The translations under genes were made by a program, and so were the position numbers. 64,000 nt of DNA from an uncultured Bacteroidales bacterium (GTDB lineage Bacteria > Bacteroidota > Bacteroidia > Bacteroidales > UBA932): contig CASFGK010000018.1 in assembly GCA_949294195.1 (NCBI GenBank), positions 62,001-126,000 of the forward strand, given 5' to 3'. This document shows, in pieces, positions 8,630 through 17,486 of the stretch. The notes beneath the pieces were generated by a model. That model was not told the DNA's origin and searched no databases. It worked only from the letters and a program-made list of their open reading frames with translations. Numbering within the stretch: the first letter of the stretch is position 1; each line of letters begins with the position of its first letter.

Positions 8630-9520
8630 ATGAGTGAAAAGAAGCATCGCGCAGGCTTTGTCAACATCATCGGCAATCCGAATGTAGGCAAATCGACTTT
8701 GATGAACGCTCTGGTCGGGGAAAAGCTGTCAATCGTCACAGCCAAGGCCCAGACTACCAGGCACAGGATCATGGGTATAGTGAACGGGGAAGACTATCAG
8801 ATAGTCTACTCCGACACTCCCGGAATCCTCAAACCCAATTACAGGCTGCAGCAGAGCATGATGAATTTCGTGGACGCCGCCATAGGCGATGCGGATATCA
8901 TCCTGTATGTGACAGACGTAGTGGAGAAAAGCGACAAGAATGCCGAATACATAGAGAAGCTCCGCAAGATAGAATGTCCTGTAATACTGGTTATCAACAA
9001 AATAGATATAAGCACACAGGAACAGGTCCGTCAGCTGATGGACTGGTGGCATGAACAATTGCCCAAGGCCACGGTCTTCCCGGCATCCGCCCAGGAAAGA
9101 TTCAATCTGGAAAACATATTCGACGCAATAATAGAAAACCTTCCTGCAGCACCTCCGTGGTATGACAAGGACGTGTTCACAGACAGGAATCTCAGGTTCT
9201 TCGCTTCCGAAATCATAAGGGAGAAGATCCTGCTGAACTACAGCCAGGAGATTCCATACAGTTGCGAAGTGGCAGTTGAAGAATTCAAGGAAGGGGCCGA
9301 AAGGTATGAAATCAGCGCTGTAATCTATGTCATCCGTGAATCCCAGAAAGGGATAATCATAGGTAAAGGAGGGGCTGCGCTGAAAAAAACCGGCACACAG
9401 GCCCGGCTGGAAATGGAGGACTTCTTCCAGAAGAAAGTCTTCCTGAGACTCTATGTCAAGACAGATCCCGACTGGAGGGAAAACAAGAAGGAACTGAAAA
9501 GGTTCGGTTACGAATACTAA
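8630..9520 (+). CDS. era: GTPase Era
   Basis: 296 residues. G1 motif GNPNVGKST at 15-23, G3 DTPG at about 62-65 and G4 NKID near 124 define the GTPase domain; the C-terminal KH domain has the GKGG loop (IIIGKGGAALKK, about 243-254). Era binds the 3' end of 16S rRNA and helps 30S subunit maturation. The gene starts 9 bases after rluB, so both belong to one ribosome-biogenesis transcript. Confidence 0.96.
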   Translation: MSEKKHRAGFVNIIGNPNVGKSTLMNALVGEKLSIVTAKAQTTRHRIMGIVNGEDYQIVYSDTPGILKPNYRLQQSMMNFVDAAIGDADIILYVTDVVEKSDKNAEYIEKLRKIECPVILVINKIDISTQEQVRQLMDWWHEQLPKATVFPASAQERFNLENIFDAIIENLPAAPPWYDKDVFTDRNLRFFASEIIREKILLNYSQEIPYSCEVAVEEFKEGAERYEISAVIYVIRESQKGIIIGKGGAALKKTGTQARLEMEDFFQKKVFLRLYVKTDPDWRENKKELKRFGYEY

Positions 9521-9538
9521 AACTTTTGGATAGCATTT

Positions 9539-12256
9539 ATGGAGATGGACGATATGGATCTGCCCGTAGAAGGGCAGGAGGATGATTACAGCGACACTCC
9601 TGTAGACGAAGGGATACAGTCTACAGGAAAGTTCGACAAGCTTCTGAGCGAGAACAGCCGGAAATACAAGCTTTCCGGAATGTTCAGGGAATGGTTTCTG
9701 GACTATTCCTCATACGTCATTCTCCAGAGAGCCGTACCGCATATAATCGACGGGCTGAAGCCTGTACAGAGAAGGGTGCTCCATGCCATGTACAGAAAGG
9801 ATGACGGACACTACACGAAAGTCGCCAATCTGGTGGGAGAGGCAATGCAGTTCCATCCTCACGGAGACGCTTCCATTCTCGGGGCACTGGTCCAGCTGGG
9901 CCAGAAAAACCTGCTTATCGACTGTCAGGGGAACTGGGGAAATATCATAACCGGAGACCCCAACGCTGCAGCAAGGTATATTGAAGCCAGACTTTCAAGA
10001 TTTGCGAAAGAAGTGGTGTTCAACCCTAAAATCACCAACTGGATGACATCCTATGACGGAAGGAACCAGGAGCCTGTGGAACTGCCGGTAAAATTTCCTC
10101 TGCTCCTTGCCCAAGGAGCGGAAGGCATCGCCGTAGGTCTGGCGTCAAAGATCCTTCCGCACAACTTCAACGAACTCATAGATGCTTCCATATCCATTCT
10201 GAAAGGAGAGGAATTCGAACTCCTTCCGGATTTCCCTACAGGAGGTTATGCCGACTGCTCGAAATACAACAGAGGACACAGAGGAGGAGCCGTAAAAGTC
10301 CGGGCCAAAATCGAGAAGCTGGACAAGAACACCATTGCCATTACGGAAGTCCCTTACGGAAAGACAACGCACATGGTGATCGAATCCATAATCAAGGCAA
10401 AGAACAAGGGGAAGATAAAGATCAAGAAAATCGACGATCTCACTACCGAGAAGGCAAATCTGGTAATCCATCTTCCGAATGACGTCTCGCCAGACAAGAC
10501 AATAGACGCACTGTATGCCTTCACCGACTGCGAGGTGTCTGTATCACCCAATGCCTGCGTAATCGTGGACAACAAGCCGCAGTTCATGAATGTCAACGAC
10601 ATACTTATATACGACACCTACCATACAAAGGACCTCCTCGGCCAGGAACTGCAGATCAGGCTTGACGAGCTTGAGAACGACTGGCACTACAGTTCCATGG
10701 AAAGGATCTTCTTTGAAAACAAGGTATACAAGATTCTGGAAAAGGATTCGGGAAGCTGGGAAGAGCAGCTTGACGAAGTATTCGCAGCCATGAAGGCATA
10801 CCGGAGCCTCCTGAAAAGGGAAATCGTCATGGAAGACATCAACCGGCTGGTGGAAAAGCCGGTCAGGAAAATTTCAAAATTCGACGTCGGAGCCCTGGAC
10901 GAGAAGCTGAAAGGAATAGAGGCTGAAATCGACGAAGTGAACAACCATCTTGAACATCTTACCGAATTTACAATCAACTATTTCAGAAACCTCAAGAAAA
11001 AATACGGGAGTGAATTCCCCCGTCACACCGAGATAGTCAATTTCGAGTCCATTACAGTTTCCCGCGTAGTAAACAACAACGCGAAACTGTATGCAAACAT
11101 GGCTGACGGCTTTGTCGGCATTAATCTGAAAAAGGAGGACAATGCAGACTATATCTGTGACTGTTCGGACCTTTCCGAAATCATAGTATTCCGCAAAGAC
11201 GGCAAATACAGTGTCACCAAAGTCAGCGACAAGGCTTTCTTCGGGAAAGACCTGCTTTATGTGGGACTTTTCGACAGAAACGACTCCAGGACAATATACA
11301 ATGCCATATACCGCGACGGGAAAAGCAGCATAACCTACGCCAAGAGATTTGCCGTCACAAGCATCACCAGAGACAAGGAATACGACCTGACTGTCGGGAC
11401 TCCCGGCTCTGCAGTCCTGTGGTTTACAGCCAACGGGAACGGTGAGGCGGAAACAGTACGCATCAATCTCAGACCGAGGCCGAAGCTGAAGAAATCCTCT
11501 TTCGAATATGATTTCTCGCAGCTGGCAATCAAAGGCAGGGCTTCAAGAGGAAACCTCGTGTCCAAGAATCCGGTCCAGAGGATTTCCCTCAAGTCAAAAG
11601 GCATTTCTACCATAGGAGGGAAAGACATCTGGTTCGACCAGGACATAAACAGACTCAACGAAGATGGAAGGGGCCTGTATCTGGGACAGTTCAATACAGG
11701 AGAACACATTCTTGCCGTTTTCAGTGACGGGACATATTACACGACATCCTTCGACCTGAGCAACAGATACCAGGACAACCTTCTCAAAATAGAGAAACTC
11801 GATACTGCAAAGACATACACAGCAGTATATTATGACGGAAAGCCGGAATGCTTCTATATAAAACGCTTCTCTTTTGATGTAAGCGACAACACCTTGCAGT
11901 CATTCATCTCTGACGAAAAAGGATCATATCTGGTAGCTTTGAGCGATGACAGACACCCTCAGATCGAGATCACGTTCGGAGGCAGGCACGAATACAGACA
12001 GCCTGAAGATATCGATGCGGAAGAATTCATAGGGAAGAAGGGTATCCAGGCAAAAGGGAAGAAAGCCAGCCAGTATGAAATCAAGGAAATCAGGTTCATT
12101 GAACCGCTTCACAAGCCAGAAGATGATATGGAAGAGGCCGTGGACATACAGAACGCAAGTACTGTTCCCGGAGACGCAACCGATATCGCCGAGGAAACGG
12201 GAAACGATGCAGGCAGGGAAGAGGACGAATCCGACGAACAGCTCAGCCTTTTCTGA
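9539..12256 (+). CDS. parC: DNA topoisomerase IV subunit A
   Basis: 905 residues. Type IIA topoisomerase A subunit: winged-helix breakage-reunion domain with the catalytic Tyr at about residue 147 in AAARYIEARLS, tower and coiled-coil (about 400-500), and a C-terminal beta-pinwheel domain. I saw no GyrA box (QRRGGKG) in the C-terminal domain, and the N-terminus with a long acidic leader and the length near 900 are typical of Bacteroidetes ParC, so topoisomerase IV is preferred over gyrase. An acidic tail follows the pinwheel. ParC with ParE decatenates daughter chromosomes. ParE is not in the window. Confidence 0.88.
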   Translation: MEMDDMDLPVEGQEDDYSDTPVDEGIQSTGKFDKLLSENSRKYKLSGMFREWFLDYSSYVILQRAVPHIIDGLKPVQRRVLHAMYRKDDGHYTKVANLVGEAMQFHPHGDASILGALVQLGQKNLLIDCQGNWGNIITGDPNAAARYIEARLSRFAKEVVFNPKITNWMTSYDGRNQEPVELPVKFPLLLAQGAEGIAVGLASKILPHNFNELIDASISILKGEEFELLPDFPTGGYADCSKYNRGHRGGAVKVRAKIEKLDKNTIAITEVPYGKTTHMVIESIIKAKNKGKIKIKKIDDLTTEKANLVIHLPNDVSPDKTIDALYAFTDCEVSVSPNACVIVDNKPQFMNVNDILIYDTYHTKDLLGQELQIRLDELENDWHYSSMERIFFENKVYKILEKDSGSWEEQLDEVFAAMKAYRSLLKREIVMEDINRLVEKPVRKISKFDVGALDEKLKGIEAEIDEVNNHLEHLTEFTINYFRNLKKKYGSEFPRHTEIVNFESITVSRVVNNNAKLYANMADGFVGINLKKEDNADYICDCSDLSEIIVFRKDGKYSVTKVSDKAFFGKDLLYVGLFDRNDSRTIYNAIYRDGKSSITYAKRFAVTSITRDKEYDLTVGTPGSAVLWFTANGNGEAETVRINLRPRPKLKKSSFEYDFSQLAIKGRASRGNLVSKNPVQRISLKSKGISTIGGKDIWFDQDINRLNEDGRGLYLGQFNTGEHILAVFSDGTYYTTSFDLSNRYQDNLLKIEKLDTAKTYTAVYYDGKPECFYIKRFSFDVSDNTLQSFISDEKGSYLVALSDDRHPQIEITFGGRHEYRQPEDIDAEEFIGKKGIQAKGKKASQYEIKEIRFIEPLHKPEDDMEEAVDIQNASTVPGDATDIAEETGNDAGREEDESDEQLSLF

Positions 12257-12297
12257 TTTTCAGGGTAAGAAACTTTGATATATATCCGGCCATACTT

Positions 12298-13335
12298 ATG
12301 ACAATCACTTTGACAGGATTTATGGGATGCGGGAAAAGCAGCGTAGGCAGAGCACTTGCAGCGCTGCTTTCCTGCTCTTTCGTGGATCTGGACGAATATA
12401 TAGAAACCAGGGAGGGAAGAAGCATACCCGATATTTTCAAATCCGAAGGAGAAGCGGGATTCAGACAAATTGAAAGGGACGCACTTGGAGAAGTGACAGC
12501 TTGCAGGCCTGGCGGTCAGGATAACTGTCATCACGGGCCGGATGCGGCAGGCAGGGAAGAAATGCTCGTACTCTCGCTCGGAGGCGGGACGCTTACCACG
12601 CCGGAATGCCTGGAACTGGTCAGGGCAAGGACGTTATGCATCTACCTCAGAGCTTCTACAGATACGCTGGTGAGCAATCTGGAAAAGGATTTTGAAAGAC
12701 GTCCGATGCTAAATGGCTTCATGAAGGAAGAAAACACAGGGACATCTGCCGATACAGGGAAACTGCGTCTGAGAATAGAGCAGCTGATGGGACAGCGGGC
12801 CAGTATATATGAAAATGCAGCCATACACATCACCGATATCGACGGGAAGAGCATCGGAGACATAGCACAGGAAATTGCCTGCAGACTGAAAGATCTGTCT
12901 TCCAAGCAGGAAAACAGGAAGACCGGAAACACCAGGAGGAATACCGTATGGGACCCGTTGAGGAAAAAGGAAATCATGCTGACTCCGGAAGAGGCCGTAA
13001 GGCAGTGGTGTATCCGAGAGCTGCTGCACGGACAGATGAAAGTCCCCATGCACATGATGATGAGCGAAACAGGATTCAGGCTTGGAGACAAACTGTTCAG
13101 AGCCGACATCCTCATTTATGACAGGGAGGCCGGCCCGCTTGCCGTCGTTGAGTGCAAACGCCCGGAAACAAGGCTGGACAGGAACGTTCTTGAACAGACC
13201 ATCAGATACAATATGGCGCTGTCTGTCAAATACATAATCATAACCAACGGTACCCGTACGGTAATTCTGCGGAAAACCCGGGAAGGTTATCTGCCGGAAC
13301 AGTCAGCTCCGGAATATGAAGAAATGCTGAAATAA
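12298..13335 (+). CDS. aroK: Shikimate kinase fused to HsdR-N/PD-(D/E)XK-type domain
   Basis: 345 residues with two parts. Residues 1-200 are shikimate kinase, which makes shikimate 3-phosphate in chorismate synthesis: Walker A GFMGCGKSS at 7-15, DLDEYIE at 30-36, substrate contacts GFR at 54-56, GGG at 95-97 and RRP at 134-136. A polar 20-residue insertion (about 66-88) precedes the GGG motif. A short linker leads to residues 217-345, which match the N-terminal domain of type I restriction HsdR subunits (HSDR_N_2) found as a stand-alone protein in many Bacteroidetes, including WDPLRKK, LTPEEAVRQW and the putative nuclease residues Asp270, Glu285 and Lys287 (D...ExK). The frame is open and uninterrupted across the junction. 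Whether the second domain cuts nucleic acid is unknown. Confidence 0.85.
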   Translation: MTITLTGFMGCGKSSVGRALAALLSCSFVDLDEYIETREGRSIPDIFKSEGEAGFRQIERDALGEVTACRPGGQDNCHHGPDAAGREEMLVLSLGGGTLTTPECLELVRARTLCIYLRASTDTLVSNLEKDFERRPMLNGFMKEENTGTSADTGKLRLRIEQLMGQRASIYENAAIHITDIDGKSIGDIAQEIACRLKDLSSKQENRKTGNTRRNTVWDPLRKKEIMLTPEEAVRQWCIRELLHGQMKVPMHMMMSETGFRLGDKLFRADILIYDREAGPLAVVECKRPETRLDRNVLEQTIRYNMALSVKYIIITNGTRTVILRKTREGYLPEQSAPEYEEMLK

Positions 13336-13340
13336 ACTGC

Positions 13341-13348
13341 TAACTTTG
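13341..13348 (+). promoter_or_regulatory. -7 promoter box upstream of the CCA-adding enzyme gene
   Basis: TAACTTTG, full match to TAnnTTTG, placed 5 bases after the aroK-fusion stop and 45 bases before the next ATG. It suggests a separate promoter here. Confidence 0.55.
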
Positions 13349-13392
13349 CATTTCAATTCAGGACAGACAATTTTTTAAACCTGGAACAGGAT

Positions 13393-14898
13393 ATGACCAC
13401 CATCACTGAAGGATTTCTCGACCATAAAATATTCGGCATAGTATCAAATGCGGCAGAAAAGCTGGGAGTACGGGCCTTTGTAATCGGAGGCTACGTCAGG
13501 GACTGCTTTCTTGGAAGGCCATGCAAGGATATCGACATTGTAGTGGAAGGAAGCGGAATCGAACTCGCCCAGACAGTCGGAGAAACAGTCGGAAGCAACG
13601 TTTCCGTTTTCAGGAATTTCGGGACAGCGATGCTCAGATACCACGGAATGGAAGTAGAATTTGTCGGAGCCCGAAAAGAATCATACCGAAGGGACTCGCG
13701 AAAGCCCATTGTCGAAGACGGATCGCTGGAAGATGACCAGCTGAGACGGGATTTTACAATAAACGCAATGGCGTTCAGCCTCCAGAAAGAGGATTTCGGT
13801 GCATTGGTGGATCCTTTCGGAGGAATCAGGGATCTTGCTTCAGGTATCATACGCACCCCGTTGGACCCGGATACCACCTACAGTGATGACCCGTTGAGGA
13901 TGATACGCGCCATAAGGTTTGCAACCAAACTCACATCCGGGAACAGGGTATTCAGGATTGTTCCGGAGTCTCTCGAATCGATCAGAAGGAACAGGGAACG
14001 TCTGTCAATATTGTCCAAGGAAAGGATAACGGAAGAACTGAACAAGATACTGGTATGCGAAAAACCCTCAATAGGATTCAGGCTACTCGATGATACAGGG
14101 CTGCTGGAATACATACTCCCCCAGCTGACAAAGCTCAAAGGAGTGGAAACCGTGGAAGGGAAAGGACATAAAGAGAATTTCAGCCATACGCTGGAAGTAG
14201 TGGACAATGTCGCGGAAAACGAAGCTGCCGCCATTGCAGAAGGGAAACTCAACAACTACGAATTTGAAGACGGCACTGAAACAGTACGGATCCGCACGGA
14301 ACCTTACTTGTGGCTCAGGTGGGCGGCCCTGCTGCACGATATCGGCAAACCGGCTACCAAACGGTATACACCGCAGACAGGATGGACGTTCCACGGACAT
14401 GAGGTCGTAGGAGCGAAAATGATTCCAAGACTGTTCCAGCAGATGAAGCTGCCTCTGAATGAAAAGATGAAATACGTGCAGAAACTCGTAAGCCTGCACC
14501 TGCGCCCGATTGCCCTTGTCACAGAAGAGGTCACGGATTCTGCAGTAAGAAGACTGCTGTTTGACGCCGGCAACAGCATCGACGACCTGATGCTGCTGTG
14601 CAATGCCGACATAACATCCAAGAATCCCAGAAAAGTAGAAAGACTGAAAAGGAATTTTGATCTTGTGAAGCAGAAACTTGCCGATGTGGAAGCCAAGGAT
14701 GCAATCCGGAACTTCAAAAACCCGATAACAGGGGAGCATATAATGGAAGTGTACGGAATACCGCCCTGCCGTGAAATCGGAATCATCAAGGAGTATGTCA
14801 AGAACGCAATACTGGACGGCGTGATAGAAAACAGGTTCGAGGAAGCCGACAGACTTATGAAAGAAAAGGCTGCAGAGCTCGGTTTTAAAGAAAGGTAA
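13393..14898 (+). CDS. cca: CCA-adding tRNA nucleotidyltransferase with HD domain
   Basis: 501 residues. The N-terminal polymerase head of class II nucleotidyltransferases has the signature GGYVRD (32-37) and the metal-binding pair Asp46/Asp48 in KDIDI; the RRDFTINAM motif follows near residue 117. A neck/body RNA-binding region comes next, and an HD phosphohydrolase domain sits around His315-Asp316. It adds or repairs the 3' CCA of tRNA, which is needed here because the tRNA-Leu gene in this window does not encode CCA. HD-containing versions of about 470-500 residues are usual in Bacteroidetes. Confidence 0.94.
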   Translation: MTTITEGFLDHKIFGIVSNAAEKLGVRAFVIGGYVRDCFLGRPCKDIDIVVEGSGIELAQTVGETVGSNVSVFRNFGTAMLRYHGMEVEFVGARKESYRRDSRKPIVEDGSLEDDQLRRDFTINAMAFSLQKEDFGALVDPFGGIRDLASGIIRTPLDPDTTYSDDPLRMIRAIRFATKLTSGNRVFRIVPESLESIRRNRERLSILSKERITEELNKILVCEKPSIGFRLLDDTGLLEYILPQLTKLKGVETVEGKGHKENFSHTLEVVDNVAENEAAAIAEGKLNNYEFEDGTETVRIRTEPYLWLRWAALLHDIGKPATKRYTPQTGWTFHGHEVVGAKMIPRLFQQMKLPLNEKMKYVQKLVSLHLRPIALVTEEVTDSAVRRLLFDAGNSIDDLMLLCNADITSKNPRKVERLKRNFDLVKQKLADVEAKDAIRNFKNPITGEHIMEVYGIPPCREIGIIKEYVKNAILDGVIENRFEEADRLMKEKAAELGFKER

Positions 14899-14904
14899 TC
14901 CTGA

Positions 14905-15996
14905 ATGACCCTGACTGAAAAATATCTGGAATACATCTCCACTGTCCGCAGATATTCGGCGCGGACACAGGACATCTATTCCGGTGTGCTGGACGTTTTT
15001 GCGGAGTTCTTATCAGACCGGAAGGGCTGCTCTGCCGGCATGATTGCCGATGATGAGCTCAAGGAGGCGCTTTCGTCCCATGTCATCAGAGGCTATGAGG
15101 TATATCTGCTCGAGAAGAAAAAGCTCGGCCCTAGAACGGTGAATCTGCATATCTCGGTTCTGAGCGGACTCTGCAGATTCCTTATTAAAAAAGGCATACT
15201 GACTTCCAATCCGGCCAAATCGGTTTCCAGACCAAAACAGGGGAAGAGACTTCCCGTATTCTATCGGAAAGGAGCCATGAACAGGTATTTAGAGCAAAGC
15301 GGGATATTTGCAGGAGAACGCATGTTCCATTCTCCGGAAGAATTCATGGACACATATCTTGAATCGGTCGGCAGGCCCGGATACCGCCCGGAAAAGGATC
15401 CTGTATATCAGACAGCCTCAAAACTTTCAGAGAAACCTGACAAGTTCTCCGCATGGCTTTTTGAAAAGAGGCTGAAAAGAGTCATTGTATCTACACTTTA
15501 CGCTACAGGGATGCGGCGTGCCGAGCTTGTTTCACTGAAAAGAGCCGATGTGGATTTCGCCCGCAGGATAATCAAAGTGGCAGGTAAAGGGGACAAAACG
15601 AGAGAAATTCCGATGGTACCATCGCTTTGTAAAGAAATTTCATTATATTTACAAGCAGTTGAAGCGACGGTTTGTGAGAACCGCAAATGGGATTCGCCTC
15701 TGTTCATAACATATAACGGAACAGCTGTTTATCCGGTCTATGTTGACAGGGCAGTCAAAAGCGAGCTGGGAGAAGCCGGAGGGTTTACCGCAAGGAAATC
15801 CCCGCATGTCCTCAGACATACATTGGCTACAGAGCTGCTTGACGAAGGGACTGACCTCAATTCAATAAAAGAACTCCTCGGGCACTCGTCACTCGCCGCC
15901 ACCCAGGTATACACCCACAACTCTGTCGCAAAACTTAAGAAAGTTTATGAAACTGCCCATCCACGGGCAAAAAGCGGAGGTAAACATGGAGATTAG
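14905..15996 (+). CDS. xerC: XerC-like tyrosine recombinase with inter-domain insertion
   Basis: 363 residues, against about 295-300 for typical XerC/XerD. N-terminal SAM-like DNA-binding domain (about 1-115); C-terminal catalytic domain with Arg204 (TGMRRAEL), a Lys in the beta-hairpin near 228, His301 and Arg304 (HVLRH), His327 (LGHSS) and nucleophile Tyr336. All catalytic residues are present. The extra length is mostly a charged stretch at about 134-188, between the two domains. It starts 6 bases after cca, ends overlapping hpf by 11 bases, and has no phage or transposon neighbours, so a housekeeping dimer-resolution role is likelier than mobile integration. XerC versus XerD cannot be told from sequence alone. 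Confidence 0.82.
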   Translation: MTLTEKYLEYISTVRRYSARTQDIYSGVLDVFAEFLSDRKGCSAGMIADDELKEALSSHVIRGYEVYLLEKKKLGPRTVNLHISVLSGLCRFLIKKGILTSNPAKSVSRPKQGKRLPVFYRKGAMNRYLEQSGIFAGERMFHSPEEFMDTYLESVGRPGYRPEKDPVYQTASKLSEKPDKFSAWLFEKRLKRVIVSTLYATGMRRAELVSLKRADVDFARRIIKVAGKGDKTREIPMVPSLCKEISLYLQAVEATVCENRKWDSPLFITYNGTAVYPVYVDRAVKSELGEAGGFTARKSPHVLRHTLATELLDEGTDLNSIKELLGHSSLAATQVYTHNSVAKLKKVYETAHPRAKSGGKHGD

Positions 15997-16276
15997 AGTT
16001 CAATCCATCAAATTCAACGCAGACCAGAAACTCCTTGATTTCGTAGAGAAGAAAGTTTCGAAGCTGGAGAAATTCCACGACGGGATCATCGGTGTAGATG
16101 TAGCTCTTTCACTGCTGGCCGAACACCAGAACAAGAATGTCAAGGTTCATGTCCAGATTCCCGGCAATGACGTAGTAATCGAAAGGAACGCAAAAACATT
16201 TGAGGACGCGTTGGTAGACTGTGTAGATATTCTCAAAGACAAACTTGTAAGGGCAAAGGAGAAAAGAAACAATTAG
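15986..16276 (+). CDS. hpf: Ribosome hibernation-promoting factor (short form)
   Basis: 96 residues from ATG 15986, which has a good GGAGG site 5 bases upstream; an open extension 39 bases earlier lacks one. The protein has the S30AE/YfiA fold pattern (Arg-Val-Gln-Ser...Lys-Leu-Leu-Asp-Phe-Val) and no C-terminal dimerisation domain, so it is the short HPF type. It binds the 30S decoding centre in stationary phase and favours inactive ribosome dimers. Its start overlaps the end of xerC by 11 bases, an arrangement seen in other Bacteroidetes. Confidence 0.92.
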   Translation: MEIRVQSIKFNADQKLLDFVEKKVSKLEKFHDGIIGVDVALSLLAEHQNKNVKVHVQIPGNDVVIERNAKTFEDALVDCVDILKDKLVRAKEKRNN

Positions 16277-16295
16277 ACGGTATATAAGCTGAAAG

Positions 16296-16326
16296 AAGAG
16301 GGGCGATGCAACGCATCGTCCCTCTT
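16296..16326. terminator. Bidirectional terminator between hpf and the dehydrogenase gene
   Basis: A 14-base stem (16296-16309 with 16313-16326, one G-T pair) around a three-base AAC loop, with A-rich and T-rich flanks, so it can stop transcription from both convergent genes. Confidence 0.85.
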
Positions 16327-16356
16327 TCTGTTATCGGGAATGAACCTCTTTTCCGG

Positions 16357-17286
16357 TTACCAGCCTTTGGCAATGTTCTCCGCAATCATTCCCACAAGAC
16401 GCTCTCTGGCCTCGACAGAAGCCCACGCTATATGAGGAGACAGGATCAGGCGCTCAGGGTGGTTCATTTTCAGCAGAGGACTGTCCTCCGGAAGGGGCTC
16501 GGCAGAAAAGACATCAAGGGCGGCTCCGGCTATCATACCGCTATCGGCAGCCGCTGCCAAAGCTGCTTCATCCACAATGCCGCCACGTCCCATATTCACG
16601 ATAATGGCCGTAGGCTTCATCCATCCCAGCTGCCTGGCCCCTATCAACCCCGCTGTCCGTCCATTATAAGGTGCATGAATTGAAACTATGTCGGACTCGG
16701 ACATCAGCTGTTCAAGCGACACGCTGGGATAATCCCTGCAATGGGAAGTGCCGGATGTCGAGAAATAGCTCACAGTCATTCCGAAAGCCTCGGCGACACG
16801 GGCAACTTTGCTTCCGATGTTCCCCATCCCTATAATGCCCATCTTCTTGCCGGAAAGTTCCGTATAGGGTACCGTCACATCAGTGAAAATCCCGCTACGG
16901 GTGTAACGGCCAGACTTCACGGCCCTGTCAAAATAGGAACTTTTCCCTGTCAGCGCAAGTATATGCATGAATGTCGTCTGGACAACAGAGTCTGTAGAAT
17001 AGCCGGCTGCATTCCGTACCGGTATGCCTTTGGAAGCGGCATACTCAAGATCGATATTGTTTACACCTGTTGCCGCCTCACATATAAGCTTCAGAGACGG
17101 TGCGGCGTCAATAAGTGCAGGGGTTACCTTCACTTTGTTGACAATCAGCACATCACAGTCAGACACACGTTCAAGCGCCTCCTGCGGGGAAGAAGTATCA
17201 TGACAGACAAGACGGCCCAGCGACTGTATCGGGGCAAATGAAACGTCGCCGCCCATAGTGGCAGCATCCAGAAACACTATTTTCAT
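16357..17286 (-). CDS. D-isomer-specific 2-hydroxyacid dehydrogenase
   Basis: 309 residues. Rossmann NAD-binding motif GMGNIG at about 151-156, and the catalytic set of the family: Arg in the NMGRGGIVDE segment, a Glu about 28 residues on, and His in SPHIAWAS. The domain order (substrate-binding halves at both ends, NAD domain in the middle) is complete. The closest functional guess is hydroxypyruvate/glycerate dehydrogenase, because of length and the HIAWAS-type motif, but D-lactate or related acids are possible substrates. Monocistronic: a tRNA terminator lies upstream and a bidirectional terminator downstream. Confidence 0.85.
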   Translation of the reverse strand: MKIVFLDAATMGGDVSFAPIQSLGRLVCHDTSSPQEALERVSDCDVLIVNKVKVTPALIDAAPSLKLICEAATGVNNIDLEYAASKGIPVRNAAGYSTDSVVQTTFMHILALTGKSSYFDRAVKSGRYTRSGIFTDVTVPYTELSGKKMGIIGMGNIGSKVARVAEAFGMTVSYFSTSGTSHCRDYPSVSLEQLMSESDIVSIHAPYNGRTAGLIGARQLGWMKPTAIIVNMGRGGIVDEAALAAAADSGMIAGAALDVFSAEPLPEDSPLLKMNHPERLILSPHIAWASVEARERLVGMIAENIAKGW

Positions 17287-17309
17287 ATTTACCGATAATT
17301 AATGACGAA

Positions 17310-17344
17310 AAGAGGATGAACCCGACTTCAGGATTCATCCTCTT
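17310..17344 (-). terminator. Terminator of tRNA-Leu
   Basis: An 11-base perfect stem (17310-17320/17334-17344) followed on the minus strand by TTTT. It begins 5 bases past the 3' end of the tRNA and separates it from the dehydrogenase gene. Confidence 0.85.
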
Positions 17345-17349
17345 AAACG

Positions 17350-17433
17350 TGCGCAGGATCAGAGTCGAACTGACACGCCATTTCTGGCACTACCTCCTGA
17401 GAGTAGCGCGTCTACCAATTTCGCCACCTGCGC
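17350..17433 (-). tRNA. tRNA-Leu (anticodon CAG)
   Basis: 84 bases. Acceptor stem GCGCAGG pairs with CCTGCGC; the D arm contains AATTGGTAGACGCG, as in other leucine tRNAs; anticodon stem CTACT/GGTAG closes a seven-base loop CTCAGGA giving anticodon CAG; a long variable arm and a TTCGACTC T-loop follow. The discriminator base is A, and CCA is not encoded, so the CCA-adding enzyme must finish it. Confidence 0.95.
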
Positions 17434-17447
17434 CTCAAAAGTGGATG

Positions 17448-17455
17448 CAAAGATA
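17448..17455 (-). promoter_or_regulatory. -7 promoter box of tRNA-Leu
   Basis: TATCTTTG on the minus strand, full match to TAnnTTTG, 14 bases upstream of the tRNA 5' end, the spacing expected for a start a few bases before the mature tRNA. Confidence 0.7.
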
Positions 17456-17486
17456 TAAAAGGTTTTTTAATTTGAAAGTATTTTTT

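Noticed and set aside
12890-12960. Assembly error joining two genes at the AroK/HsdR-N junction
   Set aside because: The linker is in frame, has no stop or homopolymer run, and no start-like ATG with a ribosome site precedes the second domain; kept as a true fusion, though a read check is still the decisive test.
14905-15996. Tyrosine recombinase as mark of a mobile element or integron
   Set aside because: It lies in a housekeeping operon next to cca and hpf; no attachment repeats, tRNA target, cassettes or phage genes are nearby.
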